This document shows positions 1 through 6,040 of a DNA stretch of 8,937 bases, piece after piece. The DNA is from Acidimicrobiales bacterium. GTDB lineage: Bacteria; Actinomycetota; Acidimicrobiia; Acidimicrobiales; SHLQ01. The DNA is taken from NCBI GenBank assembly GCA_013002375.1, contig JABDJW010000338.1, positions 1 to 8,937 on the forward strand, in the 5' to 3' direction. Below the pieces are notes generated by a model. It saw nothing but the letters and a program-made list of their open reading frames with translations, did no database searches and was not told where the DNA came from. How positions within the stretch are numbered: the stretch's first letter is position 1; the number at the start of each line of letters is the position of its first letter. Made by a program: the position numbers and the translations under genes.

Positions 1-354
1 ACCTACAAGGGCCTGGCCTACAGCGACATTCCGAACCTGGCATCGTCGTTCGGCTACATCGCGGCGTCATGGACCCTACGGGCCGACCTCACGTGCCAAT
101 ACGTGTGCCGCGTGCTGAACCACATGCGCGACACCGGCACCACCCGAGCCACGCCCCGACTGCGACCATCGGACCGAGCCATGCCCCGCCGACCCTGGAT
201 CGACGATTTCTCGGCCGGCTACATGCAGCGCATGATGCCGTTGCTCCCCAAGCAGGGCGACCGCGAACCGTGGCTCAACACCCAGAACTATCTGCGCGAT
301 CGAAAGCTGTTGGGCAAGGGCGAGATCGACGACGGCGTGATGCGGTTCACCTGA
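1..354 (+). CDS. Flavin-containing monooxygenase (CzcO/Baeyer-Villiger type), C-terminal part
   Basis: Only the last 117 residues are in the window; the reading frame is open from base 1 and stops with TGA at 352-354. The segment starting YKGLAYSDIPNLASSFGY, followed by an SWTLRADL stretch, is the conserved C-terminal block of FAD- and NADPH-dependent flavin monooxygenases (COG2072/CzcO group), in which 'YKG...PN...GY...SWTL' lines the flavin/substrate region. The tail (about residues 60-117) is rich in Arg and Pro, and includes 'PRRPWIDDFSAGYMQ', typical of family members that end with a substrate-side helix. The FAD and NADPH Rossmann motifs lie to the left of the window and cannot be checked. 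Such enzymes insert oxygen into ketones (Baeyer-Villiger) or oxidise N or S atoms; which one applies here is unknown. The family call is firm, the substrate is not. Confidence 0.85.
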   Translation, partial: TYKGLAYSDIPNLASSFGYIAASWTLRADLTCQYVCRVLNHMRDTGTTRATPRLRPSDRAMPRRPWIDDFSAGYMQRMMPLLPKQGDREPWLNTQNYLRDRKLLGKGEIDDGVMRFT

Positions 355-409
355 CCGCGTCGTTCGCGAGGGCGCGCCCCAGGTCAACAAAACCGCCACA
401 CCGCTTCGG

Positions 410-415
410 TAGTGT
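410..415 (+). promoter_or_regulatory. Candidate -10 box (TAGTGT) for the 122-aa hypothetical gene
   Basis: TAGTGT fits the actinobacterial -10 pattern TANNNT and lies seven bases before the ATG at 423, so transcription would start at or next to the start codon (leaderless mRNA). No convincing -35 box and no Shine-Dalgarno sequence precede this gene, which agrees with leaderless translation. Pattern-based; not proven. Confidence 0.35.
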
Positions 416-422
416 CGCGACC

Positions 423-791
423 ATGGCATTCGGTCAACAATCCGGTCCCCCCGCAACCCACAGTCAACTACGCGAGCTCACCACGCTGCTCGAAGCGGCC
501 GGGCACCTCGACTTTCGCGACGCCCGCGGCCCCTTGGGCTTCACCCAACGCCAGGCCGGCGGCAAGTTCACCCGCGACGAGGCCGATGCCTTCATCCAGC
601 AATTGCAGGAGGAAGCCTGGATCGCCGAGGGCGTGATGGAGGCCCCCGAGCCGGAGAAGGCGACCATCTCGCGCCCCAAGGGTCGCGCCGCCCCCAAGCC
701 GACCAAGGCCGACAAGGCCCTCGCCGCCCTGACCGACCAACAGCTGGCCACCGAACTCCAGGCCCGGGGCTGGGTGGTGATGGAGCCCTAG
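423..791 (+). CDS. Hypothetical protein, 122 aa
   Basis: I do not recognise a family with certainty. The ATG at 423 is preferred over earlier in-frame ATGs because those would run through the monooxygenase gene, and because a TAGTGT -10-like box sits just upstream. Residues about 14-60 look like a compact helical domain (QLRELTTLLEAAGHLDF, then FTRDEADAFIQQLQEEA) resembling the 'count-the-helices' layout of small actinobacterial DUF3072-like proteins, though this is only an impression. A charged linker rich in Lys, Pro and Ala (about 75-100) leads to a second short helical motif, LTDQQLATELQARGWVVMEP, which resembles a SAP-like or other small nucleic-acid-binding helix pair. No signal peptide, membrane segment or cysteine is present. 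The protein is soluble and probably cytoplasmic. It converges with the DMFase-like gene, overlapping it by four bases. Confidence 0.65.
   Translation: MAFGQQSGPPATHSQLRELTTLLEAAGHLDFRDARGPLGFTQRQAGGKFTRDEADAFIQQLQEEAWIAEGVMEAPEPEKATISRPKGRAAPKPTKADKALAALTDQQLATELQARGWVVMEP
788..791. other. Shared CTAG: overlapping convergent stop codons
   Basis: CTAG is its own reverse complement. On the plus strand TAG (789-791) ends the 122-aa hypothetical gene; on the minus strand TAG (790-788) ends the DMFase-like gene. The two genes therefore overlap tail to tail by four bases, and there is no room for a terminator between them. Confidence 0.85.
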
Positions 792-2332
792 GCCGATCCG
801 GTCTCCGGTGGGGCCGAGGCCGACAGCCGGTCGAGGATGTTGCGGGTGATCTGCTCGATCTGCCGATCACGCTCGGCCAGGCCCCAGACCCAGTCGGTGC
901 TACCCGACGTGATCACGGTTCCCCCACCGGCCGAAACGTAGCTCCCCAGCACCGCGTGGCCATGGGCGATGCGCTCGACGTTCGCCGGATCGCGGCCTTC
1001 GAACAGGCGGGACGCGATGTACTCGTCCTCCCCCGGCACGCCCGGCGGCGGCGGTCGCGACGCCGTGGTTCGGGTGAAGTGGGCAGCCGGCGCGGTGCCC
1101 AGAATCTCGAAGTTCGTCGGCGTGCCGTCGGAGCCGGTCGGGTACGGCAGCCCGTCGCGGTAGGTGAAATCGCAGCCGTCACACTCGTAGCCGACGACCC
1201 GAGCGGCCGAACCCAGCACGTGGCCGTAGTCGAGCCCGGTGCCCTCGAACATCCAGTGGCCGGCCCGGTGCACGGTGTAGCCGCCCAGCCCGTTGGTGAC
1301 CCGCTTCCCGATGCGGTGGTAGCCGCCTCGGGCGAAGCTCACGCCGGTCATGTGATTCTCGGGCCGGTCGAGCAAGTGGTCGGACCAGATGGTGGTGAGT
1401 GACGGCTGGCGATCGGTGCCGAGCACCGGGTCGTCCTTGAAGAAGCCCTTGTAGCCGACCATGGTCGCAGCCGGCCCCTCGGGGGTCGGATCCTCGAGCC
1501 GAACCTGCCAGAACGCGGTGTTGCCCGACAGGAACGCCGCGTTTCCGCCCGTGGCGATGAAATCCTCGACCGTGTCGCGCATCGGCCCGGACCAGTACTC
1601 GTCGTGCCCGACAGAGAGGTAGAGCCCGTACTGCCCGAGGAGCTCGGGGTGATCTTCGAGATCGGCGTTGGTGACGATGTCGAGCCCGTACCCGTTGGCA
1701 TCCATCCACGAAACGAAGGGCAGTTCCCAGTTGGGCCACCCGGCCGAGCCGCCGTACGGCGACAGATGGTTCATGCGCAGATAGCCGACGTGGCTGGCCG
1801 AGACGAGGTCGTCGTCGACCAGTGACGTGACCCGCTGCCCCACCCCGGGCGGCTTGTACAGGTAGCCCGGAGCCATCGGTCGCTGCAGCGAGACCTGGGT
1901 ACCGCCGGTGTACAGATTGGGCCCGCCGAAGTCGTTGTAGGCGTGCCAGGTGTTGGTGGCCAGGGCGAGCAGCACCGGCGCAGTCGGCGCCCCGATGGTC
2001 GGCCGAACGACGAAGAAGGCATGGCTGCGGCGCTGCTTGCCGTCGATGTCGATGGTGAGGACGACCTCGTAGTAGCCCGATGCCCAGGCGGGATCGACCT
2101 CGACCTGATAGGCGGCGGGCCAGCCGCATCCTTTGGCGGCGGCATCCGGTGGCGTGGCGTGGTCGCCGGCGGGCACCCCCGCGGCCTGGTGCACCACGGT
2201 CCGGTCGGCCCCGATGCGGGCCACCTCCACGTCGACCGGTTGGGCCCGGGCCGACGACAGGTGCACCGCCACCATCTGCCCCACCTCGGCCGATTGGGGC
2301 CAGCAGTACCCGGTCACCGTTTCGTATGCCAT
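788..2332 (-). CDS. N,N-dimethylformamidase large-subunit-like protein, 514 aa
   Basis: The protein resembles the C-terminal catalytic region of the DMFase large (beta, DmfA2) subunit, an iron-dependent amidohydrolase that splits N,N-dimethylformamide to dimethylamine and formate. Residues about 1-110 (GYCWPQSAEVGQMVAVHLSS, then alternating strands) look like a beta-sandwich. Residues about 118-500 form the catalytic part: NTWHAYNDFGGPNLY (127-141), GYLRMNHLSPYGG (183-195), VGHDEYWSG (241-249) and AAFLSGNTAFW (265-275). Known DMFase binds one Fe through two Tyr and one Glu; Glu245 in GHDEYW and Tyr132 in AYND are my candidates, and the second Tyr is not assigned. At 514 aa it is much shorter than DmfA2 (about 760 aa), and no small subunit is encoded nearby, so DMF itself may not be the substrate. 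No signal peptide is evident. The ATG at 2332 follows a TACAGT -10-like box. Confidence 0.8.
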   Translation of the reverse strand: MAYETVTGYCWPQSAEVGQMVAVHLSSARAQPVDVEVARIGADRTVVHQAAGVPAGDHATPPDAAAKGCGWPAAYQVEVDPAWASGYYEVVLTIDIDGKQRRSHAFFVVRPTIGAPTAPVLLALATNTWHAYNDFGGPNLYTGGTQVSLQRPMAPGYLYKPPGVGQRVTSLVDDDLVSASHVGYLRMNHLSPYGGSAGWPNWELPFVSWMDANGYGLDIVTNADLEDHPELLGQYGLYLSVGHDEYWSGPMRDTVEDFIATGGNAAFLSGNTAFWQVRLEDPTPEGPAATMVGYKGFFKDDPVLGTDRQPSLTTIWSDHLLDRPENHMTGVSFARGGYHRIGKRVTNGLGGYTVHRAGHWMFEGTGLDYGHVLGSAARVVGYECDGCDFTYRDGLPYPTGSDGTPTNFEILGTAPAAHFTRTTASRPPPPGVPGEDEYIASRLFEGRDPANVERIAHGHAVLGSYVSAGGGTVITSGSTDWVWGLAERDRQIEQITRNILDRLSASAPPETGSA

Positions 2333-2362
2333 CGTTGGACTGTAGATCCCATCGCTGGACTG
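2329..2362. repeat. 14-base direct repeat, two copies at 20-base spacing, in the divergent promoter region
   Basis: CCATCGTTGGACTG (2329-2342) and CCATCGCTGGACTG (2349-2362) match at 13 of 14 bases and start 20 bases apart, close to two turns of the helix. The left copy covers the start codon of the DMFase-like gene and part of its candidate -10 box; the right copy lies between the two divergent genes. The arrangement fits a tandem operator, or a small duplication of the start region. The minus-strand copies both contain ATGG, so the outer one offers a decoy ATG in a different frame that stops after 12 codons. Confidence 0.5.
2339..2344 (-). promoter_or_regulatory. Candidate -10 box (TACAGT) for the DMFase-like gene
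   Basis: Read on the minus strand, TACAGT matches TANNNT and lies six bases before the ATG at 2332, predicting a leaderless transcript. No Shine-Dalgarno sequence is seen at this start. The box overlaps the proximal copy of the 14-base direct repeat, so a protein bound there would compete with RNA polymerase. Confidence 0.35.
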
Positions 2363-2385
2363 GCGAACATTGAGCTGGCACGCTC

Positions 2386-2390
2386 GGAGG
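2386..2390 (+). promoter_or_regulatory. Ribosome binding site of the PhyH-type gene
   Basis: GGAGG lies four bases before the ATG at 2395 and fixes that start. Unlike several neighbours with no such site, this gene appears to have a normal leader. Confidence 0.6.
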
Positions 2391-2394
2391 TCAG

Positions 2395-3462
2395 ATGTTG
2401 CCCTTCTTCGATTCCACCACCCTCGTCGACGATCCAGAGGCCCTGCAGGCCCGGTTCCACCTCGATGGCTATGTCTTCGTGCGAGGCCAGGCCGACACCG
2501 ACGCCCTGACCGACCTCCGGCGCCAGACGACCGACATCATGACCGAAGCGGGCTGGCTCGACCCCGACCGCGATCCGATGGACGCCGTCGCGACCCGCGT
2601 GCCCACCGTCGAGGGCGAGGAGGACTACCACCACGTCTACGACCAGATCCAGGCCCTCGAATCGTTCCACGCCGTCGCCCACCAACCCGGCGTCACGCGG
2701 GTGATGCAGGGCCTGCTCGGCCCGACCGCATTCCCTCACCCGCTGTCGATCATGCGACTGGTGTTTCCTCACAACGACGACTGGGCCACCCCGGCCCACC
2801 AGGACCATCCGAACAACCAGGGCACGCCTGACCTCTATGCGTGCTGGATGCCCCTCGCCGATTGCGCCGCCGACGCCGGCGCGCTGGCGATCCTGTCGGG
2901 ATCACACAAACTCGGTCTGCTCCCGCTCGAGTACTCCCTCGGCGCCGGCAACCGCCGGGCCGCACTGGACGAACGGGTCGACGATTTCGACTGGGTGGTG
3001 AGCGACTTCGAGCTCGGCGACATGGTCGTGTTCAGCAGCCTCACCCTGCATCGATCGCTGGGCAACTCGACCGACCGCATGCGACTGTCGGTCGATTTCC
3101 GGTTCCAGCGCGAACATGAACCGCTGACCGCCGGTTGCCTCGAACCGCACTTCGGCCGCCAGACCTGGGACGAGATCTACGAGGGCTGGTCCGACGAGCG
3201 CCTGCAGTACTACTGGCGGGACAAGTCCTTCCCCATCGTCGAGTGGGATGCCTCCCTGCACGCCATCGATGACGAGCAACACGATCTGGGCGTCGAGGAG
3301 AAGATGCGGTACAACGTCGCACGGGCCCAGTTGGCCCGCGATCACGGGTGGAAGAGCATGCCCCACATCGACAAGGACTACGAGGACGTGAGGGCCAGCC
3401 TTGCGGCCGAGCGGGAAACCAGCCTTGCGGCCGAGCGGGAAACCAGCCGACAAGGGCAATGA
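2395..3462 (+). CDS. PhyH-family Fe(II)/2-oxoglutarate dioxygenase, 355 aa
   Basis: A phytanoyl-CoA dioxygenase (PhyH) family enzyme that would use Fe(II), O2 and 2-oxoglutarate to hydroxylate an organic substrate in the cytoplasm. The iron triad is visible: His135 and Asp137 in PAHQDHPNN, and His219 in LTLHRSLGN. Arg230, 11 residues after the distal His, is the expected 2-oxoglutarate ligand. GALAILSGSHK (162-172) is the usual family strand-and-turn. Length is slightly above the family norm because of an extra C-terminal tail. That tail holds SLAAERET twice (336-351), produced by an exact 24-base tandem repeat. The ATG at 2395 has a strong GGAGG. The gene is divergent from the DMFase-like gene and overlaps the PLD gene by ATGA (3459-3462), so the two products are probably made together. 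The substrate cannot be read from sequence; phytanoyl-CoA is not implied. Confidence 0.88.
   Translation: MLPFFDSTTLVDDPEALQARFHLDGYVFVRGQADTDALTDLRRQTTDIMTEAGWLDPDRDPMDAVATRVPTVEGEEDYHHVYDQIQALESFHAVAHQPGVTRVMQGLLGPTAFPHPLSIMRLVFPHNDDWATPAHQDHPNNQGTPDLYACWMPLADCAADAGALAILSGSHKLGLLPLEYSLGAGNRRAALDERVDDFDWVVSDFELGDMVVFSSLTLHRSLGNSTDRMRLSVDFRFQREHEPLTAGCLEPHFGRQTWDEIYEGWSDERLQYYWRDKSFPIVEWDASLHAIDDEQHDLGVEEKMRYNVARAQLARDHGWKSMPHIDKDYEDVRASLAAERETSLAAERETSRQGQ
3397..3448 (+). repeat. 24-base perfect tandem repeat (2.2 copies) in the 3' end of the PhyH-type gene
   Basis: Two identical 24-base units (3397-3420 and 3421-3444), each beginning AGCCTTGCGGCC and ending GCGGGAAACC, are followed by a four-base start of a third (AGCC). 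The unit is a multiple of three, so it adds SLAAERET in frame without shifting the stop or the coupled PLD start. Slippage here would change protein length by eight residues per unit. Confidence 0.95.
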
Positions 3463-4901
3463 CGGCCACGCAGCACGACGAGGCCCGGCCGACCGACGTA
3501 CCACCGGCGACCGAGGGCGCGTATCCGCGCCGCGACAACTGCACGTTCGAACCACTCGTCGACGGAGTACCTGCGTTCCGACGGATCTGCGAGGCCATCG
3601 AAGCAGCGACGACGTCGGTCTGGGGTACGGTCGCCTTCCTCGAACACGACGCACCGATGCCCGATGGTCGGGGCTCGATGTTCGACGTCTTGGCGCGAGC
3701 CGCGGCCCGCGGGGTCGACGTGCGGGTGATCTTCTGGCGGTCCGATGTCGCGATGCCCGACGAGCACTTCCCCGGGACCGAAGCACAGCGGGCCTGGCTG
3801 CACGAGCAGGGGTTCGGTTTCACCGCCCGATGGGATGCGTTGCCCGGCGAATCATGCGTGCATCAGAAGAGCTGGCTGGTCGACGCCGGTACTGCCGACG
3901 AGGTCGCGTTCATCGGCGGGATCAACCTCGATCCCGGCTCGACGAGCTCCGACGTCGGCCATCATCCGGACACACCCCACGGCCCGAACGGCAACATCCA
4001 CGACATCTACACCGAAGTGCGCGGGCCGGCCGGCACCGACGTGCATCACAACTTCGTGCAGCGCTGGAACGAGTCCACCGAGCGCCACAGCGACGATGGC
4101 CATTGGCCCTCGGGCGCCGACGGCGGCGACCTCCCGTTCCCGACCGAACTCTCCCGTGGTGCCGGTTCGCTGTCGGTCCAGATCACCCGCACGGTGTCGC
4201 CCGATCGGTACCGCAACAGCCATCCCGCGGTCGGCGCCGAGCCCTTCCCGATCGCGGGCGGCGAGCGCAGCGTGTACGAGCAGTACATCTCGGCCATCGA
4301 TGTGGCCCAACACGCTATCTACCTCGAGGATCAGGTCATCGGCTCCCCCAAGGTCGTCGGTCACCTGCAGCGAGCGCTCGACCGAGGCGTCCATGTGGTC
4401 TTCGTGGTGCCCGGCCGGTGCCATACCGGATTCCATGCCGCCCGGCTCCAGGCCGCTGACAGCCCCTTCATGCAGCTGTTCGATGCCTTCGACGAGTACA
4501 CCAACTTCACGCTGGCCGCCCTCTCGGCGCAGCGGCCCGACGGCACCTACGACGAGACCTACATCCACTCCAAGCTCATGATCGTCGACGATGTGTGGGC
4601 CACGATCGGCTCGACCAACACCGCGACACAATCGTTCCGGCTCGATACCGAACTCAACGCCTCCTGTTGGCACCCGGAAACGGCCAAGTCCCTACGGGTC
4701 GAGTTGTTTCGGGAGCATCTCGACGACGACACCGACGTGCTCGGCCCGGTCGAGGCGGCCGAACACTTCGCCGCCACGGCGCAGTCCAACCGCCAACGTC
4801 GGGAACTGGGGCAACCCCTCGTCGGCCTCGCCCACCGGATCGAAGCGTCAGCCTACGGTTACGACCAGCCCATGGAGTGGATCCGGAGCATGCAGCCCTG
4901 A
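3459..4901 (+). CDS. Phospholipase D family protein with two HKD motifs, 480 aa
   Basis: A PLD-superfamily phosphodiesterase or transphosphatidylase. Both catalytic motifs are intact: HQKSWLVD with downstream GGIN (His135, Lys137, Asp142, Gly153-Asn156) and HSKLMIVD with downstream GSTN (His370, Lys372, Asp377, Gly384-Asn387). One chain therefore carries a full active site made of two halves (about 25-205 and 255-425). HDIYTEVRGP (181-190) and FVQRWN (199-204) are typical of bacterial PLD and cardiolipin-synthase relatives. There are no N-terminal membrane helices, unlike most cardiolipin synthases, and no clear signal peptide, so it is probably cytoplasmic or peripheral. The ATG at 3459 overlaps the stop of the dioxygenase gene (ATGA). 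An in-frame extension to 3348 exists but would run through the 24-base repeat and the dioxygenase gene, so it is rejected. The substrate is likely a phospholipid headgroup, but a nucleic acid or other phosphodiester is possible. Confidence 0.9.
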   Translation: MTATQHDEARPTDVPPATEGAYPRRDNCTFEPLVDGVPAFRRICEAIEAATTSVWGTVAFLEHDAPMPDGRGSMFDVLARAAARGVDVRVIFWRSDVAMPDEHFPGTEAQRAWLHEQGFGFTARWDALPGESCVHQKSWLVDAGTADEVAFIGGINLDPGSTSSDVGHHPDTPHGPNGNIHDIYTEVRGPAGTDVHHNFVQRWNESTERHSDDGHWPSGADGGDLPFPTELSRGAGSLSVQITRTVSPDRYRNSHPAVGAEPFPIAGGERSVYEQYISAIDVAQHAIYLEDQVIGSPKVVGHLQRALDRGVHVVFVVPGRCHTGFHAARLQAADSPFMQLFDAFDEYTNFTLAALSAQRPDGTYDETYIHSKLMIVDDVWATIGSTNTATQSFRLDTELNASCWHPETAKSLRVELFREHLDDDTDVLGPVEAAEHFAATAQSNRQRRELGQPLVGLAHRIEASAYGYDQPMEWIRSMQP

Positions 4902-4913
4902 CCCGTGGGTCAG
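4898..4913. repeat. Palindrome holding both convergent stop codons
   Basis: CTGACCC-GT-GGGTCAG has seven-base arms and a two-base centre. The TGA of the PLD gene (4899-4901) and the TGA of the methyltransferase gene (minus strand, 4912-4910) sit at matching places in the two arms. As RNA it can form a six-base stem with a CGTG loop. No T-run follows on either strand, so it would be a weak bidirectional terminator at best. Confidence 0.5.
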
Positions 4914-5536
4914 ACCTGGTCCGGGGTGTTGAGCGCCCGACCGACGTAGAAGTACGACCACGGCTTGGGGCCCTCCGCGTAGCGGTGCTCGACCCAGTCG
5001 AGGGTGAAACCGGCCGCCTCCAGCAGCGCGGGGTGATCGCGCGAGACGTGACAGCCGTCGAAGAGGCGCTTCTGTACCGGGTCGATCCGGCCCTGCCATT
5101 TGCGGATGCTGGGCTCGGGCGCCACGCCGTGCTCGAGGAAGTGCAGGGCACCGTCGGGCTTGATCACCCGGCGAAGCTCGTGGAGCGCCCGCATGGGATC
5201 GGGGATCGTGCACAACGAGAACGTCAACAGGCCGGCATCACAACTGTTGTCGTCCAACGGAATCGATTGCCCATCGAGCCCGATGAACTCGACCACCACA
5301 CTCGACTGGGCCAGTCGCTCGGCGGCGAGTTTCTGCCCCAGCACGGCGGGGTCGACGGCGTAGACCTTCTCGACCGCCTCGGGGTAGAACGGCAGGTTGG
5401 TACCGGAGCCGAAGCCCGGTTCGACCACCACGCCGGCGAGGCCCTCCATGCAGCGCACCCGCCACTTGCCGATGCGGTCATTGCTGAGCGCCTTGTCGAC
5501 GAGGCGGGGAAGAACGTTGTCGCGGTAGAAACCCAT
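4910..5536 (-). CDS. Class I SAM-dependent methyltransferase, 208 aa
   Basis: A small Rossmann-fold methyltransferase (Methyltransf_11 type) with overall similarity to the METTL7/phospholipid-methyltransferase-like group. SAM-binding motif I is EPGFGSGTNL (39-48), the acidic residue that holds the ribose is Asp62 in YAVDP, and the post-core block is LHELRRVIKPDGALHFLEHG (118-137). The C-terminal part (GRIDPVQKRLFDGCHVSRD, then LLEAAGFTLDWVEHRYAEGP) is the substrate lid. ATG at 5536 is chosen because the protein then starts with a normal helical lead, MGFYRDNVLPRLVDKAL, and because a TACGGT -10-like box lies eight bases upstream. It is read in the same direction as the DoxX-like gene 29 bases upstream, and converges with the PLD gene with eight bases between stops. 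The methyl acceptor (lipid, quinone or small molecule) is unknown. Confidence 0.85.
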   Translation of the reverse strand: MGFYRDNVLPRLVDKALSNDRIGKWRVRCMEGLAGVVVEPGFGSGTNLPFYPEAVEKVYAVDPAVLGQKLAAERLAQSSVVVEFIGLDGQSIPLDDNSCDAGLLTFSLCTIPDPMRALHELRRVIKPDGALHFLEHGVAPEPSIRKWQGRIDPVQKRLFDGCHVSRDHPALLEAAGFTLDWVEHRYAEGPKPWSYFYVGRALNTPDQV

Positions 5537-5544
5537 CGGCCACG

Positions 5545-5550
5545 ACCGTA
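5545..5550 (-). promoter_or_regulatory. Candidate -10 box (TACGGT) for the methyltransferase gene
   Basis: On the minus strand TACGGT fits TANNNT and sits eight bases before the ATG at 5536. No Shine-Dalgarno sequence is seen, so a leaderless start is plausible even though the DoxX-like gene lies only 29 bases upstream. The identical hexamer precedes the DoxX-like gene. Confidence 0.35.
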
Positions 5551-5557
5551 GCGGCCA

Positions 5558-5567
5558 AAACCGGTTT
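5558..5567. repeat. 10-base perfect palindrome AAACCGGTTT
   Basis: The palindrome overlaps the TAA stop of the DoxX-like gene (5568-5566 on the minus strand) and lies just upstream of the candidate -10 box of the methyltransferase gene. It is AT-rich at its ends in an otherwise GC-rich region. It could be a repressor or activator site for the methyltransferase promoter; that role is inference. Confidence 0.35.
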
Positions 5568-5925
5568 ACCGAAGCAACAGGGCCACGACCAGCAGGAGCG
5601 CCGCATCGGTCAGCAACACCGCCGGGGCATAGTCCTTGAACTCATCGCCCCGGCGCTGGTGGACGAGGACCGCGCCGGCGCCCACGATGATCAGACCCAC
5701 CGCAGCTGCCACTCCGAGCCATTTCAGCGAGCCGACCGCCACGCCCAGGAGTACGCCGACCGCACCGGCAACCTCAGCGCCGCCGACCATTTGCATGCGG
5801 TCCATCGGCACGCCGAGATGGGTCGACGCGTCCTGCATCGCGGGCTGCTTCGAGAGCTTGGCCAGGCCGGCCAGGCCGAACCCGACCGCCACCACGATGC
5901 CGGCAATCCACGCCACCACACTCAT
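5566..5925 (-). CDS. DoxX-like integral membrane protein, 119 aa
   Basis: A small membrane protein of the DoxX-like group (DoxX/DoxD superfamily). Four hydrophobic helices can be seen at about 3-22, 46-64, 68-88 and 99-118. Helix 1 holds the family GFGLAGLAKL segment, and the loop before helix 2 carries the conserved GGAEVAGAVGVLLG pattern with a buried Glu (Glu51). Loops are short, with QRRGDEFKDYAP between helices 3 and 4. The ATG at 5925 has AAGGAG (5941-5936) ten bases upstream and a TACGGT -10-like box at 5975-5970, giving a leader of roughly 38 bases. DoxX relatives are linked to respiratory quinone or thiosulfate and redox-stress functions in some organisms, but most, including this one, have no proven role. 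The methyltransferase gene follows in the same direction and may be co-transcribed. Confidence 0.85.
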   Translation of the reverse strand: MSVVAWIAGIVVAVGFGLAGLAKLSKQPAMQDASTHLGVPMDRMQMVGGAEVAGAVGVLLGVAVGSLKWLGVAAAVGLIIVGAGAVLVHQRRGDEFKDYAPAVLLTDAALLLVVALLLR

Positions 5926-5969
5926 ACCGCGCGCTCTCCTTCGTTGGCACCACTCGATCGCACCGCGCC

Positions 5970-5975
5970 ACCGTA
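5970..5975 (-). promoter_or_regulatory. Candidate -10 box (TACGGT) for the DoxX-like gene
   Basis: TACGGT on the minus strand fits TANNNT. It predicts a transcript with about 38 leader bases that include the AAGGAG ribosome binding site at 5941-5936. No clear -35 box. The 122-base gap 5926-6047 must also hold the divergent SDR promoter. Confidence 0.3.
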
Positions 5976-6023
5976 GGCGGTTCCTCGTTGCGCATCGGCG
6001 ATCGACCGGGTTCCGGCCCCCGC

Positions 6024-6040
6024 CACCGGTGCGGTAGACA
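6024..6040 (+). promoter_or_regulatory. Candidate promoter of the SDR-dioxygenase pair
   Basis: CGGTAG followed by ten bases and ATG is the same layout as at the 122-aa gene (CGGTAG, ten bases, ATG). The -10 candidate is TAGACA (6035-6040), which lacks the final T of TANNNT. An eight-base palindrome, CACCGGTG (6024-6031), lies just upstream in the spacer region where an operator could sit. There is no Shine-Dalgarno sequence before the ATG at 6048. Weak evidence. Confidence 0.25.

Noticed and set aside
423..791. The 122-aa protein as the missing DMFase small subunit
   Set aside because: Its size is similar and it is adjacent, but it is on the opposite strand and shares no motif with the small subunit as I recall it.
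1179..2381. 400-aa minus-strand frame overlapping the DMFase-like gene
   Set aside because: It is Arg-, Gly- and Pro-rich, has no motifs, and is a frame-shifted shadow typical of GC-rich DNA.
3397..3448. CRISPR-like repeats
   Set aside because: The units abut with no spacers, there are only two, and they lie inside a coding frame.
3348..3458. Extended N-terminus for the PLD protein
   Set aside because: The extension would translate the dioxygenase 3' end and the tandem repeat in another frame; the ATGA overlap start at 3459 is simpler.
2902..3823. Two long minus-strand frames opposite the dioxygenase and PLD genes
   Set aside because: No recognisable domains; the plus-strand frames hold intact iron-binding and HKD motifs.
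3852..4673. 273-aa minus-strand frame opposite PLD
   Set aside because: It looks smooth in composition but mirrors the PLD codon pattern and has no family motif.
4595..5551. 318-aa plus-strand frame across the PLD-methyltransferase junction
   Set aside because: It runs antisense through the methyltransferase and out of frame through PLD; both real genes have clear catalytic motifs.
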